Shown one piece after another: positions 50,278-59,359 of a stretch of DNA of 64,000 nucleotides. Every line of letters begins with the position of its first letter. Position 1 is the first letter of the stretch. The notes below the pieces were generated by a model. That model was not told the DNA's origin, did no database searches, and saw nothing but the letters and a program-made list of their open reading frames with translations. The DNA is from Actinophytocola sp036555685 (lineage in GTDB: Bacteria; Actinomycetota; Actinomycetes; Mycobacteriales; Pseudonocardiaceae). The DNA lies in contig NZ_DATBKY010000161.1 of assembly GCF_036555685.1 (NCBI RefSeq), positions 5,596-69,595 of the forward strand. Reading direction: 5' to 3'. The position numbers were made by a program, and so were the translations under genes.

Positions 50278-50799
50278 CTAGATGGCTTGTAGTGCGTGGA
50301 CTTCGCGGCCCCCCAGGCGCTTCCTGCCGCCCAGTGCCTCCAGCTCCAGCACCACCGAGATCGACACGACCACCGCGCCCGCGTTCTCCAGCAGCTCGCA
50401 CGTCGCCGCGACCGTGCCGCCCGTTGCCAGTACGTCGTCGACCACCGCGACCCTCGTACCCGGGGTGATGGCCTCCGCCGGGAGTTCGAGGACCGCCGTG
50501 CCGTACTCCAATGTGTACTCCACCCGGCCGGCCACCACCGGGAGCTTGCCCGGCTTGCGGATGGGGATCAGGCCGCGATCCATGGCCGTGCTCAACGCGC
50601 CGCCGAGCAGAAAACCCCGCGCCTCAACGGGAGCGATCACGTCCACATCGGACGGAATGCCGGCCGCCAGGGCGTCGACGATCGTCGTGAACGCGCTCGG
50701 CGACGCGAACACCGGGGTGAGGTCCCGGAACAGCACGCCCGGCTCCGGAAAGTCCGGCACCGTGCGCACCAGCTCCAGCGCACCCGCTACGGAGTCCAT
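50278..50799 (-). CDS. apt: Adenine phosphoribosyltransferase
   Basis: 173 residues. It salvages adenine to AMP with PRPP. The DFPEPGVLFRDLTPV start, EARGFLLGGAL and the PRPP loop VAVVDDVLATGGT are present. The Lys/Arg loop IPIRKPGKLP is the flexible catalytic loop. The ATG lies 3 bp after secF, so the two are cotranscribed. The gene order secD-secF-apt-rel is typical. Confidence 0.96.
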   Translation of the reverse strand: MDSVAGALELVRTVPDFPEPGVLFRDLTPVFASPSAFTTIVDALAAGIPSDVDVIAPVEARGFLLGGALSTAMDRGLIPIRKPGKLPVVAGRVEYTLEYGTAVLELPAEAITPGTRVAVVDDVLATGGTVAATCELLENAGAVVVSISVVLELEALGGRKRLGGREVHALQAI

Positions 50800-50802
50800 C
50801 GC

Positions 50803-52098
50803 TCAGTGGCGCTTCTTGCCCGAGGGCCGGCCACCGTGCTTGCCGGCCGGCCGGCCGGTCTGCTTGCCGGCCGGGCGGCGACGCTGTTCCGCGGCCTTCG
50901 GGTTGCGGGTCGGGACGCTCGACGCCGCTGCCATCGCACGCTCCTGGCGCAGCTCTGTCTCCAGCGAGTCCTCGTCGGTCGCGGGAGCCCCGACGGTCAG
51001 GTCGCCGTCGGCGTCGTACTGGGGCACCAAGTCGCCGTCGCGCTCGGCGGCCTTGCGGGCGATGTTCTCGCGTCGCGCGTACACCCGGCGGGCCTGCTCC
51101 TTGAACTTCGGCTCGCGCATCTTCAGGTCCACCAGGATCGGCGTCGCCAGGGCGATCGACGACAGGGCACCCGCGATGATGCCGGTCAGCTGCACCAGCG
51201 CCAGGTCCTGCAGGGTGCCGACACCGAGCAGGCCCACGCCGACGATCAGCAGGCCGAGCACCGGCAGCACCGCGATGAGCGACGTGTTGATCGACCGCAT
51301 CAGGGTCTGGTTCAGCGCCAGGTTCGCCGCCTCGGCGTACGTCCGCCTCGTCAGGCCGAGCAGCCCGCGGGTGTTCTCCTTGACCTTGTCGAACACGACC
51401 ACCGTGTCGTACAAGGAGAAGCCGAGGATCGTCAGCAGCCCGATGACCGTCGCCGGCGTGACCTCGAAGCCGACGATCGAGTACACGCCGGCGGTGACGA
51501 GTACGTCGTGCACGAGCGCCGCGAGCGCGGCGACGGCCATCCATCGTTCGAAGTAGAACGCAAGGAATATCGTCACCAGCACGAGGAACACGCCCAGCGC
51601 GATCAACGCCTGCCGCGAGATCTCGCCACCCCACGACGCGCTCACCGCGCTGTCGCTGATCGCGCGCTCGCTCGGCTGGCCGTCCTGGCCGACCGGCTGC
51701 AGGTCGTCGAACAACGCCTTCTTCAGGTCGGCGACCTCGGCGGTGGTCAGCGTCTCCGACTTGATCTGGATGGTCGTGCTGTCGCCGGAACCGACCGTCT
51801 GCACGGCCGCCGGCTCCTTGTGCAGCGTGTCGTTGAAGATCTCGGTGACCTGCTCGGTCGAGATCCTGCCGCCGGTGCCCTCGTCGGGCATGGAGATCCG
51901 CGTGCCGCCCTTGAAGTCGATACCGAGGTTGAAGCCGCGGAAGATGATCGACGCGAGGCAGACCAGGATCAGGATCGTGAAGAAGAAGTACCAGTACTTG
52001 CGCTTGCCGACGACGTCGAACGCTCCGGTACCGACGTACATCCGGTGAAACACGCTCTCCCGCTTGGCGGGAGTGGTGGTGGGAGTCTCGCTCGCCAC
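50803..52098 (-). CDS. secF: SecF, protein export membrane subunit
   Basis: 431 residues with six membrane helices and a large periplasmic-side loop. GIDFKGGTRI after the first helix and GFSLYDTVVVFDKVKENTR in helix 4-5 are the SecF signatures. The C-terminal 60 residues are rich in Arg, Gly and Pro (RPAGKQTGRPAGKHGGRPSGKKRH-like repeats of GRPAGK), a tail that may contact ribosomes or membrane. It uses the proton gradient with SecD to drive late export. GTG starts one base after the secD stop with GGAGG inside the end of secD. Confidence 0.95.
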   Translation of the reverse strand: MASETPTTTPAKRESVFHRMYVGTGAFDVVGKRKYWYFFFTILILVCLASIIFRGFNLGIDFKGGTRISMPDEGTGGRISTEQVTEIFNDTLHKEPAAVQTVGSGDSTTIQIKSETLTTAEVADLKKALFDDLQPVGQDGQPSERAISDSAVSASWGGEISRQALIALGVFLVLVTIFLAFYFERWMAVAALAALVHDVLVTAGVYSIVGFEVTPATVIGLLTILGFSLYDTVVVFDKVKENTRGLLGLTRRTYAEAANLALNQTLMRSINTSLIAVLPVLGLLIVGVGLLGVGTLQDLALVQLTGIIAGALSSIALATPILVDLKMREPKFKEQARRVYARRENIARKAAERDGDLVPQYDADGDLTVGAPATDEDSLETELRQERAMAAASSVPTRNPKAAEQRRRPAGKQTGRPAGKHGGRPSGKKRH

Positions 52099-52099
52099 G

Positions 52100-53947
52100 T
52101 CACGCCTCCTTCACGGCGGGGCCGGCGGGCCTCGCGCGACGCTCGCTCGCCAACCGCTGCACCGCGCCGAGGCCGGAGAACCTCGGGTTGGACAGCATCT
52201 TCGACTTGGACGCCAGTGCCACCAGCGGGTGCGTCACGAAGAACACCACGACCAGGTCCAGCACGGTCGACATGCCCAGCGTGAACGCGAAGCCCTTGAC
52301 CTGACCGACGGCTAGCACGTACAGCACGCCGGCGGCGAGGAACATGACCGCGTCCGCGGACAGGATCGTGCGCCGGGCCCGGACCCACGCCCGCGGCACC
52401 GCGGAGCGGAACGTCCGGCCCTCGCGTATCTCGTCTTTCAGACGTTCGAAGAACACCACGAACGAGTCCGCGGTGATACCGATCGCGACGATGAAGCCGG
52501 CGACGCCCGCGAGATCGAGGGTGAACCCGATCCAGCGGCCGAGGAGCACCAGCACCGCGAACACGATCACACCGGAGCACAGCAGCGACAGCGCGGTCAG
52601 CAGGCCCAGCATCCGGTAGTAGAACAGGCAGTAGACGAACACGAGGACCAGGCCGATCGCGCCGGCGATGAGGCCCGCCTTCAGCGAGGCGAGGCCCAGC
52701 GTCGCGGACACGGTCTCCGCCTCGGAGGACTCGAACGACAGTGGCAGCGAGCCGTACTTGAGTACCTCGGCGAGGCTGCGCGCCTCGTCCGGGCTGAAGC
52801 CGCCGCCGCTGCCGCCGCTGATCGTGGTGCTGCCGCCGCTGATCGCCTCACGGATCTGCGGCGCCGACACGACCTGGGTGTCGAGCACGAACGCGGCCTG
52901 CTTGCCGACGTTGGCCGTCGTGTAGTCGGCCCAGATCCGGCTGCCCTCGCTCTTGAACTCGAGGTTCACCACGTAGCCGGCGCCCTCGGGGTTGACCGAG
53001 GAGTTCGCGTCGGAGATCTGGGTACCGGACAGGAAGGACGGGCCGAGGATGTACTTCGCGGTGCCGTCCTGGTCGCAGGCGACCAGCGGCTTGTTCGGGT
53101 CGTCGTTGCCGACCAGCGGGTCACCGACGCGGGCGCCGGTACCGGTGCACGTCAGCGCGTCGATCGCGGCCTGCTGCACGGTCTGGTCCGGCTGCACCGT
53201 GCCGTCCTTGCTCGGCGCGAGCTGCGGGGCCTGGCGGCACGCCTTGGCGAGCTGGATCAGGTCGCCCGGGGCGATCTCTCTCTCCTTGCCGGCCTTGATG
53301 TCGTCGGAGTACGTCTTGAAGTCCTGCTTGTACTGCGCACACGCCTCGAGCGGGTCCTGCGGAGCCGCGTCCGATCCGGACGCCGGCGGCTGCGACGGGG
53401 ACGACGGCGGCTGCGAGTTCGGCTGTGCCCGCGCCGGCGCCGGGCGGCCCTGCGGCTTGCTGGACGGCGGGTTCGACGCCGCCGGCGGCTGCGTGCCGGA
53501 GGTCGGCGGCGGCGCGGTCGTGGAGGCCGGTGGCTGCGAGGGCTGCTGGTCCTGCTGCGGCTGCGCCGGGACCGGCTGGCCGATCACCTCGCGGAACCGC
53601 AGCTGGGCGGTCTGGCCGAGGTCCTTGGCCTGCTCGCCCTCCTCGCCGGGCACGGTGATCACGATGTTGTTGCCGTCGAGGACGACCTCAGTGCCCTGGA
53701 CACCGATGCCGTTCACGCGGGTCTCGATGATCTGCCGCGCCTGCTCGAGCGACTCCTTCGGCGGCACGCCGCCGTTCTCGGTGCGGGCGGTCAGCGTGAC
53801 GCGGGTACCGCCCTGGAGATCGATGCCGAGCTTCGGCGTCGCCTTGTGATCGGGTGTGGCGAACACCAAGGCGTAGAGCAGAACCACGATGAACAGGAAG
53901 AACGCGAGATAGCGCCCTGGGCGGATCTGCCCGGCGGGTGGTGCCAC
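52100..53947 (-). CDS. secD: SecD, protein export membrane subunit
   Basis: 615 residues from the GTG at 53947. One N-terminal helix is followed by KLGIDLQGGTRVTLTA, a long external region (about 40-430) and five C-terminal helices with GITADSFVVFFERLKDE, the SecD signature. A Pro/Gln/Ser-rich stretch (about residues 125-198) is inserted in the external region, where E. coli SecD has none. It lies 169 bp below yajC, separated by a stem-loop, and is coupled to secF. Confidence 0.93.
   Translation of the reverse strand: MAPPAGQIRPGRYLAFFLFIVVLLYALVFATPDHKATPKLGIDLQGGTRVTLTARTENGGVPPKESLEQARQIIETRVNGIGVQGTEVVLDGNNIVITVPGEEGEQAKDLGQTAQLRFREVIGQPVPAQPQQDQQPSQPPASTTAPPPTSGTQPPAASNPPSSKPQGRPAPARAQPNSQPPSSPSQPPASGSDAAPQDPLEACAQYKQDFKTYSDDIKAGKEREIAPGDLIQLAKACRQAPQLAPSKDGTVQPDQTVQQAAIDALTCTGTGARVGDPLVGNDDPNKPLVACDQDGTAKYILGPSFLSGTQISDANSSVNPEGAGYVVNLEFKSEGSRIWADYTTANVGKQAAFVLDTQVVSAPQIREAISGGSTTISGGSGGGFSPDEARSLAEVLKYGSLPLSFESSEAETVSATLGLASLKAGLIAGAIGLVLVFVYCLFYYRMLGLLTALSLLCSGVIVFAVLVLLGRWIGFTLDLAGVAGFIVAIGITADSFVVFFERLKDEIREGRTFRSAVPRAWVRARRTILSADAVMFLAAGVLYVLAVGQVKGFAFTLGMSTVLDLVVVFFVTHPLVALASKSKMLSNPRFSGLGAVQRLASERRARPAGPAVKEA
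53354..53575 (-). repeat. Low-complexity Pro/Gln/Ser segment in secD
   Basis: About 74 codons between the two folded parts of the first external domain encode mostly Pro, Gln, Ser and Ala, with PQQDQQPSQPPAS at the start and QPPSSPSQPPASGSD near the end. It is in frame and probably an unstructured linker exposed outside the membrane. Confidence 0.8.
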
Positions 53948-54019
53948 GGTCGGTCGGTCTCCTCGAACTAACTGCGGTCTCGAGACGCGTCCGGGTTTCG
54001 GGCGCGTCCGGTCATGAGA

Positions 54020-54058
54020 CTGCGCCCGCACCCGCTACACGTGTGGGTGAGGGCGCAG
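54020..54058. terminator. Stem-loop between yajC and secD
   Basis: CTGCGCCC (54020-54027) pairs with GGGCGCAG (54051-54058), and CACCC with GGGTG inside it. The structure lies in the 169-bp gap and could end or weaken transcription from yajC into secD, or act as an mRNA-stabilising hairpin. Confidence 0.55.
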
Positions 54059-54116
54059 CGTACCTCCCGTGACGTGAGGCCGGTGTCACACGGTCACGTC
54101 ACGCTCACGTATGAGG

Positions 54117-54497
54117 TTACTTCTGCTTGATGTCTTCGGAGTCGGCGGTGTCGCTCTTGACCGGCGGCGGCTCGTTGTTCACGAGCTCCTCGTCGTCATC
54201 GACCTCGTCGACGAGTTCCTCGTCGTCCTCGTCGACCGACGGGTTGACCTTCTCGCGGACGGCTGCACGCAGCCACTCGGTCTCGAAACCCGGCGCGATC
54301 TCGATCGTGATGGTCGTGTCGCTCGAGGTGTCGGTCACCGTGCCGTAGAGCCCGGACGTGGTCATGACGCGGTCGCCGATGGACAGCGAGTTCTGCAGAT
54401 CATGCTGCTGCTGCTGCGCCTTGCGCTGGCGCCGGCTCATGAAATACATCATGAGACCGAGCAGCCCGAACATCAGAAGCAAGGGAAGCAGGTCCAT
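54117..54497 (-). CDS. yajC: YajC, preprotein translocase subunit
   Basis: 126 residues. A single N-terminal helix (LLPLLLMFGLLGLMMYFM) precedes RRQRKAQQQQHDLQNSLSIGDRVMTTSGLYG, the conserved YajC core. The C-terminal 40 residues are very acidic (DEDDEELVDEVDDDEELV), an extension many actinobacterial YajC proteins share. It joins SecDF at the translocon. The gene begins 27 bp below ruvB, so it can belong to the ruvCAB transcript. Confidence 0.95.
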   Translation of the reverse strand: MDLLPLLLMFGLLGLMMYFMSRRQRKAQQQQHDLQNSLSIGDRVMTTSGLYGTVTDTSSDTTITIEIAPGFETEWLRAAVREKVNPSVDEDDEELVDEVDDDEELVNNEPPPVKSDTADSEDIKQK

Positions 54498-54524
54498 TTT
54501 TCTCCATCCGTGGGAGTCTTGAAT

Positions 54525-55625
54525 TCACTCTGCGGTGTGCGCAGGTTCACTTTCGAACAGGGTAGGCGGAAGCTGACCCGGGGCGTTAGTCGGGGCAGAG
54601 AGCCCGAGATGCGCCCAAGCCGCGGCGGTCGCGACCCGACCCCGCGGTGTTCTCGCGAGCATACCGGCCCGCACCAAGTAGGGCTCGCACACCTCTTCCA
54701 CGGTAGCGGGCTCCTCGCCGACCGCCACGGCCAGCGTCGAGACGCCGACCGGGCCGCCGCCGAAGGACCGCACGAGCGCGCCCAGCACGGCCCGGTCCAG
54801 GCGGTCCAGCCCGAGCTCGTCGACGTCGTAGACCTCCAGCGCGGCGCGCGCGATGTCGCGCGTGATGGAGCCGTCCGCCCGCACCTCGGCGAAGTCGCGC
54901 ACGCGCCTGAGCAGTCGGTTCGCGATCCGGGGGGTGCCGCGCGAGCGACCGGCGACCTCCTCGGCGCCGTCCGGGCGCAGGTCGACGCCGAGGATCTTCG
55001 CCGAGCGGCGCAGCACCTGCTCGAGCTCCTCGGGCACGTAGAACTCCATGTGCGCGGTGAAGCCGAACCGGTCGCGCAGCGGCCCGGTCAGCGACCCGGA
55101 CCGGGTGGTGGCGCCGACCAGCGTGAACGGCGCGATCTCGAGCGGGATGCTGGTCGCGCCGGGCCCCTTGCCGACGACGACGTCGACCCGGAAGTCCTCC
55201 ATCGCGAGGTAGAGCATCTCCTCGGCGGGCCGGGCGATCCGGTGGATCTCGTCGATGAACAGCACCTCGCCCTCGACGAGGTTGGACAGCATCGCGGCGA
55301 GGTCGCCGGCTCGCTCGAGCGCGGGACCGGACGTGATGCGCAACGAGCTGCCCAGCTCGTGGGCGATGATCATGGCGAGGCTGGTCTTGCCGAGGCCGGG
55401 CGGGCCGGACAGCAGCACGTGGTCGGGCGGTGTCCCGCGCCGGCTCGCACCCTGCAGCACGAGCGCGAGCTGCTCGCGGACCCGCGGCTGGCCGACGAAC
55501 TCGGCGAGCGTGCGCGGCCGCAGGGTGGTCTCGTCGTCCCGCTCCCCCGGCTGCACCAGCGGGGAGAGCGGCTCCTCCTCGGCCCCTGGGTCGATCGCTG
55601 GATCGGTCACCGTCTCATCGTGCAT
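54525..55625 (-). CDS. ruvB: RuvB, Holliday-junction branch-migration ATPase
   Basis: 366 residues. AAA+ motor with Walker A GPPGLGKTSLA, Walker B VLFIDEIHRI, sensor GATTRSG, and the C-terminal winged helix with GGPVGVSTLAVAVGEE and PRGRVAT. It powers DNA pumping with RuvA. An N-terminal extension of about 25 acidic residues precedes the family start. Six bases separate it from ruvA. Confidence 0.97.
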   Translation of the reverse strand: MHDETVTDPAIDPGAEEEPLSPLVQPGERDDETTLRPRTLAEFVGQPRVREQLALVLQGASRRGTPPDHVLLSGPPGLGKTSLAMIIAHELGSSLRITSGPALERAGDLAAMLSNLVEGEVLFIDEIHRIARPAEEMLYLAMEDFRVDVVVGKGPGATSIPLEIAPFTLVGATTRSGSLTGPLRDRFGFTAHMEFYVPEELEQVLRRSAKILGVDLRPDGAEEVAGRSRGTPRIANRLLRRVRDFAEVRADGSITRDIARAALEVYDVDELGLDRLDRAVLGALVRSFGGGPVGVSTLAVAVGEEPATVEEVCEPYLVRAGMLARTPRGRVATAAAWAHLGLSAPTNAPGQLPPTLFESEPAHTAE

Positions 55626-55631
55626 GCGCGC

Positions 55632-56219
55632 CTACCGCTTGCTGCCGAGGGTCGCGAGCGCCTTGCGCAGGACGGTCGGCTGGTCGCCGTGCCCGTTCCC
55701 GCCGAGCACGCCGTCGACGGCCTGCTCGGCCTGCTTGGCCGGGAAACCCAGACCCACCAACGCTTCCACGACCTCGCTGCGCACGTGCCCGTTCGGCGTC
55801 GGGGCGGACGCCGACGGCAGTGCGCCGACCTTGTCGCGCAGTTCGATGATCAGCCGTTCGGCGCCCTTGCGGCCGATACCGGGCACCTGGGTGAGGACGG
55901 TGATGTTGCCGTCCGCGAGGGCCGAGCGCAGCTGCGCCGGGTCGAGCACGGCGAGCGTCGCCATGGCGATCCGCGGCCCGATGCCGGACACGGTCTGCAG
56001 CAGCCCGAACAGCTCGCGCGCCTCGGCGTCGGCGAACCCGTACAGCGTCAGCGAGTCCTCGCGCACGACGAGCGCGGTGGCGAGCGACGCCTCGGTGCCC
56101 GTGCGCATGGTCGCGAGCGTCGCGGGTGTCGCCTGTACGGCGAGGCCGACCCCGCCGACCTCGACGACGGCGTGGTCCAGCCCGATGGTGAGCACGCGGC
56201 CCCGTACCGACGAGATCAT
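55632..56219 (-). CDS. ruvA: RuvA, Holliday-junction binding subunit
   Basis: 195 residues. The OB domain starts MISSVRGRVLTIGLDHAVVEVGGVG, then the two helix-hairpin-helix motifs (LQTVSGIGPRIA and LTQVPGIGRKGAERLI), and domain III at the C-terminus that contacts RuvB. The ATG overlaps the ruvC stop as ATGA. Confidence 0.97.
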   Translation of the reverse strand: MISSVRGRVLTIGLDHAVVEVGGVGLAVQATPATLATMRTGTEASLATALVVREDSLTLYGFADAEARELFGLLQTVSGIGPRIAMATLAVLDPAQLRSALADGNITVLTQVPGIGRKGAERLIIELRDKVGALPSASAPTPNGHVRSEVVEALVGLGFPAKQAEQAVDGVLGGNGHGDQPTVLRKALATLGSKR

Positions 56220-56794
56220 CGCATTCCTTTCGCGGCCGCCGACCGAGCCTGAGCGAGCCGGGCCTTGTGCCGCCGGGCGAGCGCGGCCGCCTTCGTCTCG
56301 GCCTCGGCGAGCCGGCTGCGCATGGGCATGCGCCAGAGATGGCAGATGGCGAGGGCGAGGGCGTCCGCGGCGTCGGCCGGCCGGGGCTTCTCGGGCAGGT
56401 CCAGCAGCCGGGTGACCATGGTGGTGACCTGTGCCTTGTCCGCGCGCCCGGACCCCGTCACGGCGGCCTTGACCTCGCTCGGGGTGTGGAAGGTGACGGG
56501 CAGGTTCCGCCGCGCCGCGGCGAGCGCGACGACCCCGCCGGCCTGCGCGGTGCCCATCGCGGTGCGGACGTTGTACTGGCTGAACACCCGTTCCACGGCG
56601 ACGACGTCCGGCTGGTGCCGGTCGAGCCACTCGTCCACCGCATCGGCGACGGTGAGCAGCCGCGTGGCCAGCTCGGCGTCGGCCGGCGTACGGAGCACGT
56701 CGACCTCCACCGCCCGCACGGACCGCCCGACCCCACCGTCCACGACGGCGATGCCGCAGCGGGTCAGCCCGGGGTCCACCCCCAACACACGCAT
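56216..56794 (-). CDS. ruvC: RuvC, Holliday-junction resolvase
   Basis: 192 residues from ATG 56794 (MRVLGVDPGLTRCG), which contains the first catalytic Asp. The others are Glu in AVERVFSQYN and the Asp pair in ADAADALALAICH. It cuts Holliday junctions. The C-terminal 35 residues are a basic Ala/Arg-rich tail. An upstream in-frame ATG lies inside the LexA box and is rejected. It heads the ruvC-A-B run. Confidence 0.97.
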   Translation of the reverse strand: MRVLGVDPGLTRCGIAVVDGGVGRSVRAVEVDVLRTPADAELATRLLTVADAVDEWLDRHQPDVVAVERVFSQYNVRTAMGTAQAGGVVALAAARRNLPVTFHTPSEVKAAVTGSGRADKAQVTTMVTRLLDLPEKPRPADAADALALAICHLWRMPMRSRLAEAETKAAALARRHKARLAQARSAAAKGMR

Positions 56795-56807
56795 CGGCAC
56801 CCTTCCC

Positions 56808-56829
56808 GAGAACATCAGTTCGAAGCCTA
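56808..56829 (-). promoter_or_regulatory. LexA (SOS) box and -10 upstream of ruvC
   Basis: On the minus strand TCGAACTGATGTTCTC (56808-56823) fits TCGAAC(N4)GTTCGA at ten of twelve bases. A -10-like TAGGCT (56824-56829) abuts it, so bound LexA would cover the start of transcription. ruvC operons are LexA-controlled in mycobacteria. Confidence 0.75.
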
Positions 56830-56949
56830 GGGGCCCGGCGTCCCGCCGTCGCGCAGCGACACCCGCAGCGACACCCGCAACGTGCGGGCGAGCGTGCCGG
56901 CAATGCGGCGCGAGTCCGAACGGGCCTGTCCACTAACCCGGTCGCCGCA

Positions 56950-57024
56950 GTGAAAGCGCTTCACCAACGTGCTGCCTTGACACTTGTGTTAGAAAAGTCC
57001 ACAACAGAAATGTAAGCGCTTCCA
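56950..57024 (+). promoter_or_regulatory. Two LacI-type operators flanking the lacI promoter
   Basis: Two sites share the palindromic core AAGCGCTT, at 56954-56961 (in GTGAAAGCGCTTCAC) and 57014-57021 (in TGTAAGCGCTTCCA), with centres 60 bp apart. This is the usual operator type of LacI/GalR proteins. A -35 TTGACA lies between them (56977-56982); the -10 is not clear. The arrangement suggests that the adjacent LacI protein controls its own promoter and the genes behind it, possibly by looping. Confidence 0.8.
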
Positions 57025-57052
57025 GTGACGCTTCCCAGGACGGAACGCAGCC

Positions 57053-58066
57053 ATGCCCGCTCGTGAGCGACGGCCGGTCACCATCTACGAGGTGGCCGAT
57101 CGCGCGGGCGTGTCGATCGCGACCGTGTCGCGGGCGCTGCGGGACTCCGAGCTGGTCGCGCCGTCGACCCGGCGGCACGTCCAGCGCGTCGCCGAGGAGC
57201 TTCGGTTCCGGCCCAGCCGGGCCGGGCGGGCGCTCGCCGAGGGACAGCACGCGGCGAACGGCATCGTCTTCCCCGACCTGGCGGGGCCCTACTACGCCGA
57301 GGTCGTCCTCGGCTACGAGGAGGTCGTCGCCGAGCTCGGGCGCAGCGTGCTGATCCTTGCGACCCAGGGACGCGCGAACGCGGCCGACCTCGTGCACGAG
57401 CTCGCCGGCCGGGTCGACGGCATGGTGATCATGGGACGCACGGTCGGCGACTCGACCGTGGCCCGCATCGCCGACACCGGCCTGCCCCTCGTCCTCCTCG
57501 CCCGGCCACCCGTCGGGCTGGTGGACACCGTCACCGCCGATAACGAGGACAGTGCGCGGGCACTCACCGCGCACCTGATCGGGCACGGCTACCGCCGGTT
57601 CGACTTCCTCGGCGACCCCGGCCAGTCCCCCGACGTCGCCGGCCGGCACGCCGGCTTCGTCACCGCGCTCGCCGACGGCGGGCTCGACGTGCCGGCGAAA
57701 CCCGTCCGCTGCGCGTTCGACGTCAAGGCCGGCTACACCGCGGCGCGGGAGACCCTGCGCCGGCGAAACCGGCCCGAGGCGCTCGTGTGCGCCAACGACG
57801 AGGTCGCCCTCGGCGCACTGCGCGCCGCGGAGGACCTCGGCCTCGCCGTGCCCGGAGACCTGGCGATCACGGGCTGGGACGACATCATGGCGGCCGATTA
57901 TGCCCGGCTGACCACCGTCCACCAGTCGATGCGCGAGCTCGGCGCTACCGCGGCCCGCTGGCTGGACCAGCGGATCTCCGGCACCTCACCCGGAGTGCGC
58001 CGCGAAGTACTTCCCACCCGGCTGGTGATCCGGACCAGCTGCGGGCCCCATGACAACGAACGCTGA
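57053..58066 (+). CDS. LacI family transcriptional regulator
   Basis: 337 residues. The N-terminal helix-turn-helix (TIYEVADRAGVSIATVSRAL, then hinge helix FRPSRAGRALAEGQ) is followed by a periplasmic-binding-protein-like sugar domain (GIVFPDLAGPYYAEVV to AITGWDDIMAADYARLTTVHQ). It should release operator DNA on binding a sugar or oligosaccharide. It is the first gene of the importer run, and the binding-protein gene begins 19 bp after its stop. Confidence 0.94.
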   Translation: MPARERRPVTIYEVADRAGVSIATVSRALRDSELVAPSTRRHVQRVAEELRFRPSRAGRALAEGQHAANGIVFPDLAGPYYAEVVLGYEEVVAELGRSVLILATQGRANAADLVHELAGRVDGMVIMGRTVGDSTVARIADTGLPLVLLARPPVGLVDTVTADNEDSARALTAHLIGHGYRRFDFLGDPGQSPDVAGRHAGFVTALADGGLDVPAKPVRCAFDVKAGYTAARETLRRRNRPEALVCANDEVALGALRAAEDLGLAVPGDLAITGWDDIMAADYARLTTVHQSMRELGATAARWLDQRISGTSPGVRREVLPTRLVIRTSCGPHDNER

Positions 58067-58085
58067 GAACCAACCGGAGGTAAGG

Positions 58086-59357
58086 ATGACTCGACCGAAC
58101 AGGCGGACCGTACTGCTGGCCGCCGTGACGGCGGTGGCGCTGGCCGCATCGGCCTGCGGCCGCGACTCCGGGGGAGACGAGGGCGAGGCGGGCGAGAAGG
58201 TCGCGCAGGGCAAGGCGACCGGCAACATCACGGTGTGGGCGATGGGCACCGAGGGCGAGAAGCTCTCCGCGCTCGCCGACGACTTCATGAAGGAGAACCC
58301 GGACGCCAAGGTGACCGTCACCGCGGTGCCGTGGGACGGCGCGCACAACAAGATCGCCGCCGCGATCGCCGGCCAGCAGACGCCGGACGTGACGATGCTC
58401 GGCACCACGTGGATCGGTGAGTTCGCCAAGACCGGTGCGCTGGACGTGACGCCGCCGGACTTCGTGAACAAGGACGACTACTTCCCCGGCGCCTGGGAGA
58501 CCGGCGTCGTGGACGGCAAGTCCTACAGCGTGCCGTGGTACGTCGAGACCCGCCTGCTGTTCGTCAACAAGGCCGTCGCCGAGAAGGCCGGCATCACCGA
58601 GGCCCCGAAGGACTGGGACTCCCTCAAGCAGGCCTTCAAGGACATGCAGGCCAAGGGTGGCGCCAAGTGGGGCACCTACTTCCAGCCCGGCCAGACCGGT
58701 GCCTGGCAGAGCGTCGTGCCGTTCGTCTGGCAGAACGGCGGCGACATCTGGGACGGCAAGGAGTTCACGCTCGACTCCCCCGAGGCGACCGAGGCCTTCG
58801 AGTTCTACGGGTCGCTCTACAAGGAGGGACTGTCCTCCAAGGACCGGCTGCCCGACGGCGAGCAGGAGCCGAAGCTGCTCAAGGGCGAGATCGGCTCGTT
58901 CGTGTCCGGACCGTGGCACATCGGCCTGCTGAACGACCTCGGCGGCGAGGGCAAGTACGAGCTGTGGCCCATGCCGAGCGGTCCGGGCGACGCGACCTCG
59001 TTCATCGGCGGCAGCAACATGTCCGTGTTCAAGAACAGCAAGAACCGCGACTCCGCCTGGAAGTTCGTGTCGTATCTGATGAAGCCCGAGGTCCAGGTCA
59101 AGTGGTACGAGACGGTCAACGACCTGCCGGCCGTGCAGTCCGCGTGGGACGACCAGAAGCTCTCCGGTGACGAGATGCTGAAGACGTTCGGCGACCAGCT
59201 GGACAAGGCCAAGGCGCCGCCGTCCATCCCGACCTGGGAGCAGATCGCCGCCGGCATGGACACCGAGCTCGAGAAGATCGCCAAGGGCACCGAGTCCGCC
59301 GCGGACGCCGCCAAGGCGATCCAGGCGCAGGCCACCTCGATCGGCACGGGCGGCTGA
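58086..59357 (+). CDS. ABC transporter sugar-binding lipoprotein
   Basis: 423 residues from ATG 58086, with GGAGG five bases upstream. The signal peptide RRTVLLAAVTAVALAASAC carries a lipobox with Cys24, then an acidic Gly-rich linker. The body is a family 1 solute-binding protein: ITVWAMGTEGEKLSALADDF and YSVPWYVETRLLFVNK, with LLKGEIGSFVSGPWHIG and MPSGPGDATSFIGGSNMSVF further on. It captures an oligosaccharide outside the cell. The particular sugar is not shown by the sequence. Confidence 0.94.
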   Translation: MTRPNRRTVLLAAVTAVALAASACGRDSGGDEGEAGEKVAQGKATGNITVWAMGTEGEKLSALADDFMKENPDAKVTVTAVPWDGAHNKIAAAIAGQQTPDVTMLGTTWIGEFAKTGALDVTPPDFVNKDDYFPGAWETGVVDGKSYSVPWYVETRLLFVNKAVAEKAGITEAPKDWDSLKQAFKDMQAKGGAKWGTYFQPGQTGAWQSVVPFVWQNGGDIWDGKEFTLDSPEATEAFEFYGSLYKEGLSSKDRLPDGEQEPKLLKGEIGSFVSGPWHIGLLNDLGGEGKYELWPMPSGPGDATSFIGGSNMSVFKNSKNRDSAWKFVSYLMKPEVQVKWYETVNDLPAVQSAWDDQKLSGDEMLKTFGDQLDKAKAPPSIPTWEQIAAGMDTELEKIAKGTESAADAAKAIQAQATSIGTGG

Positions 59358-59359
59358 TC

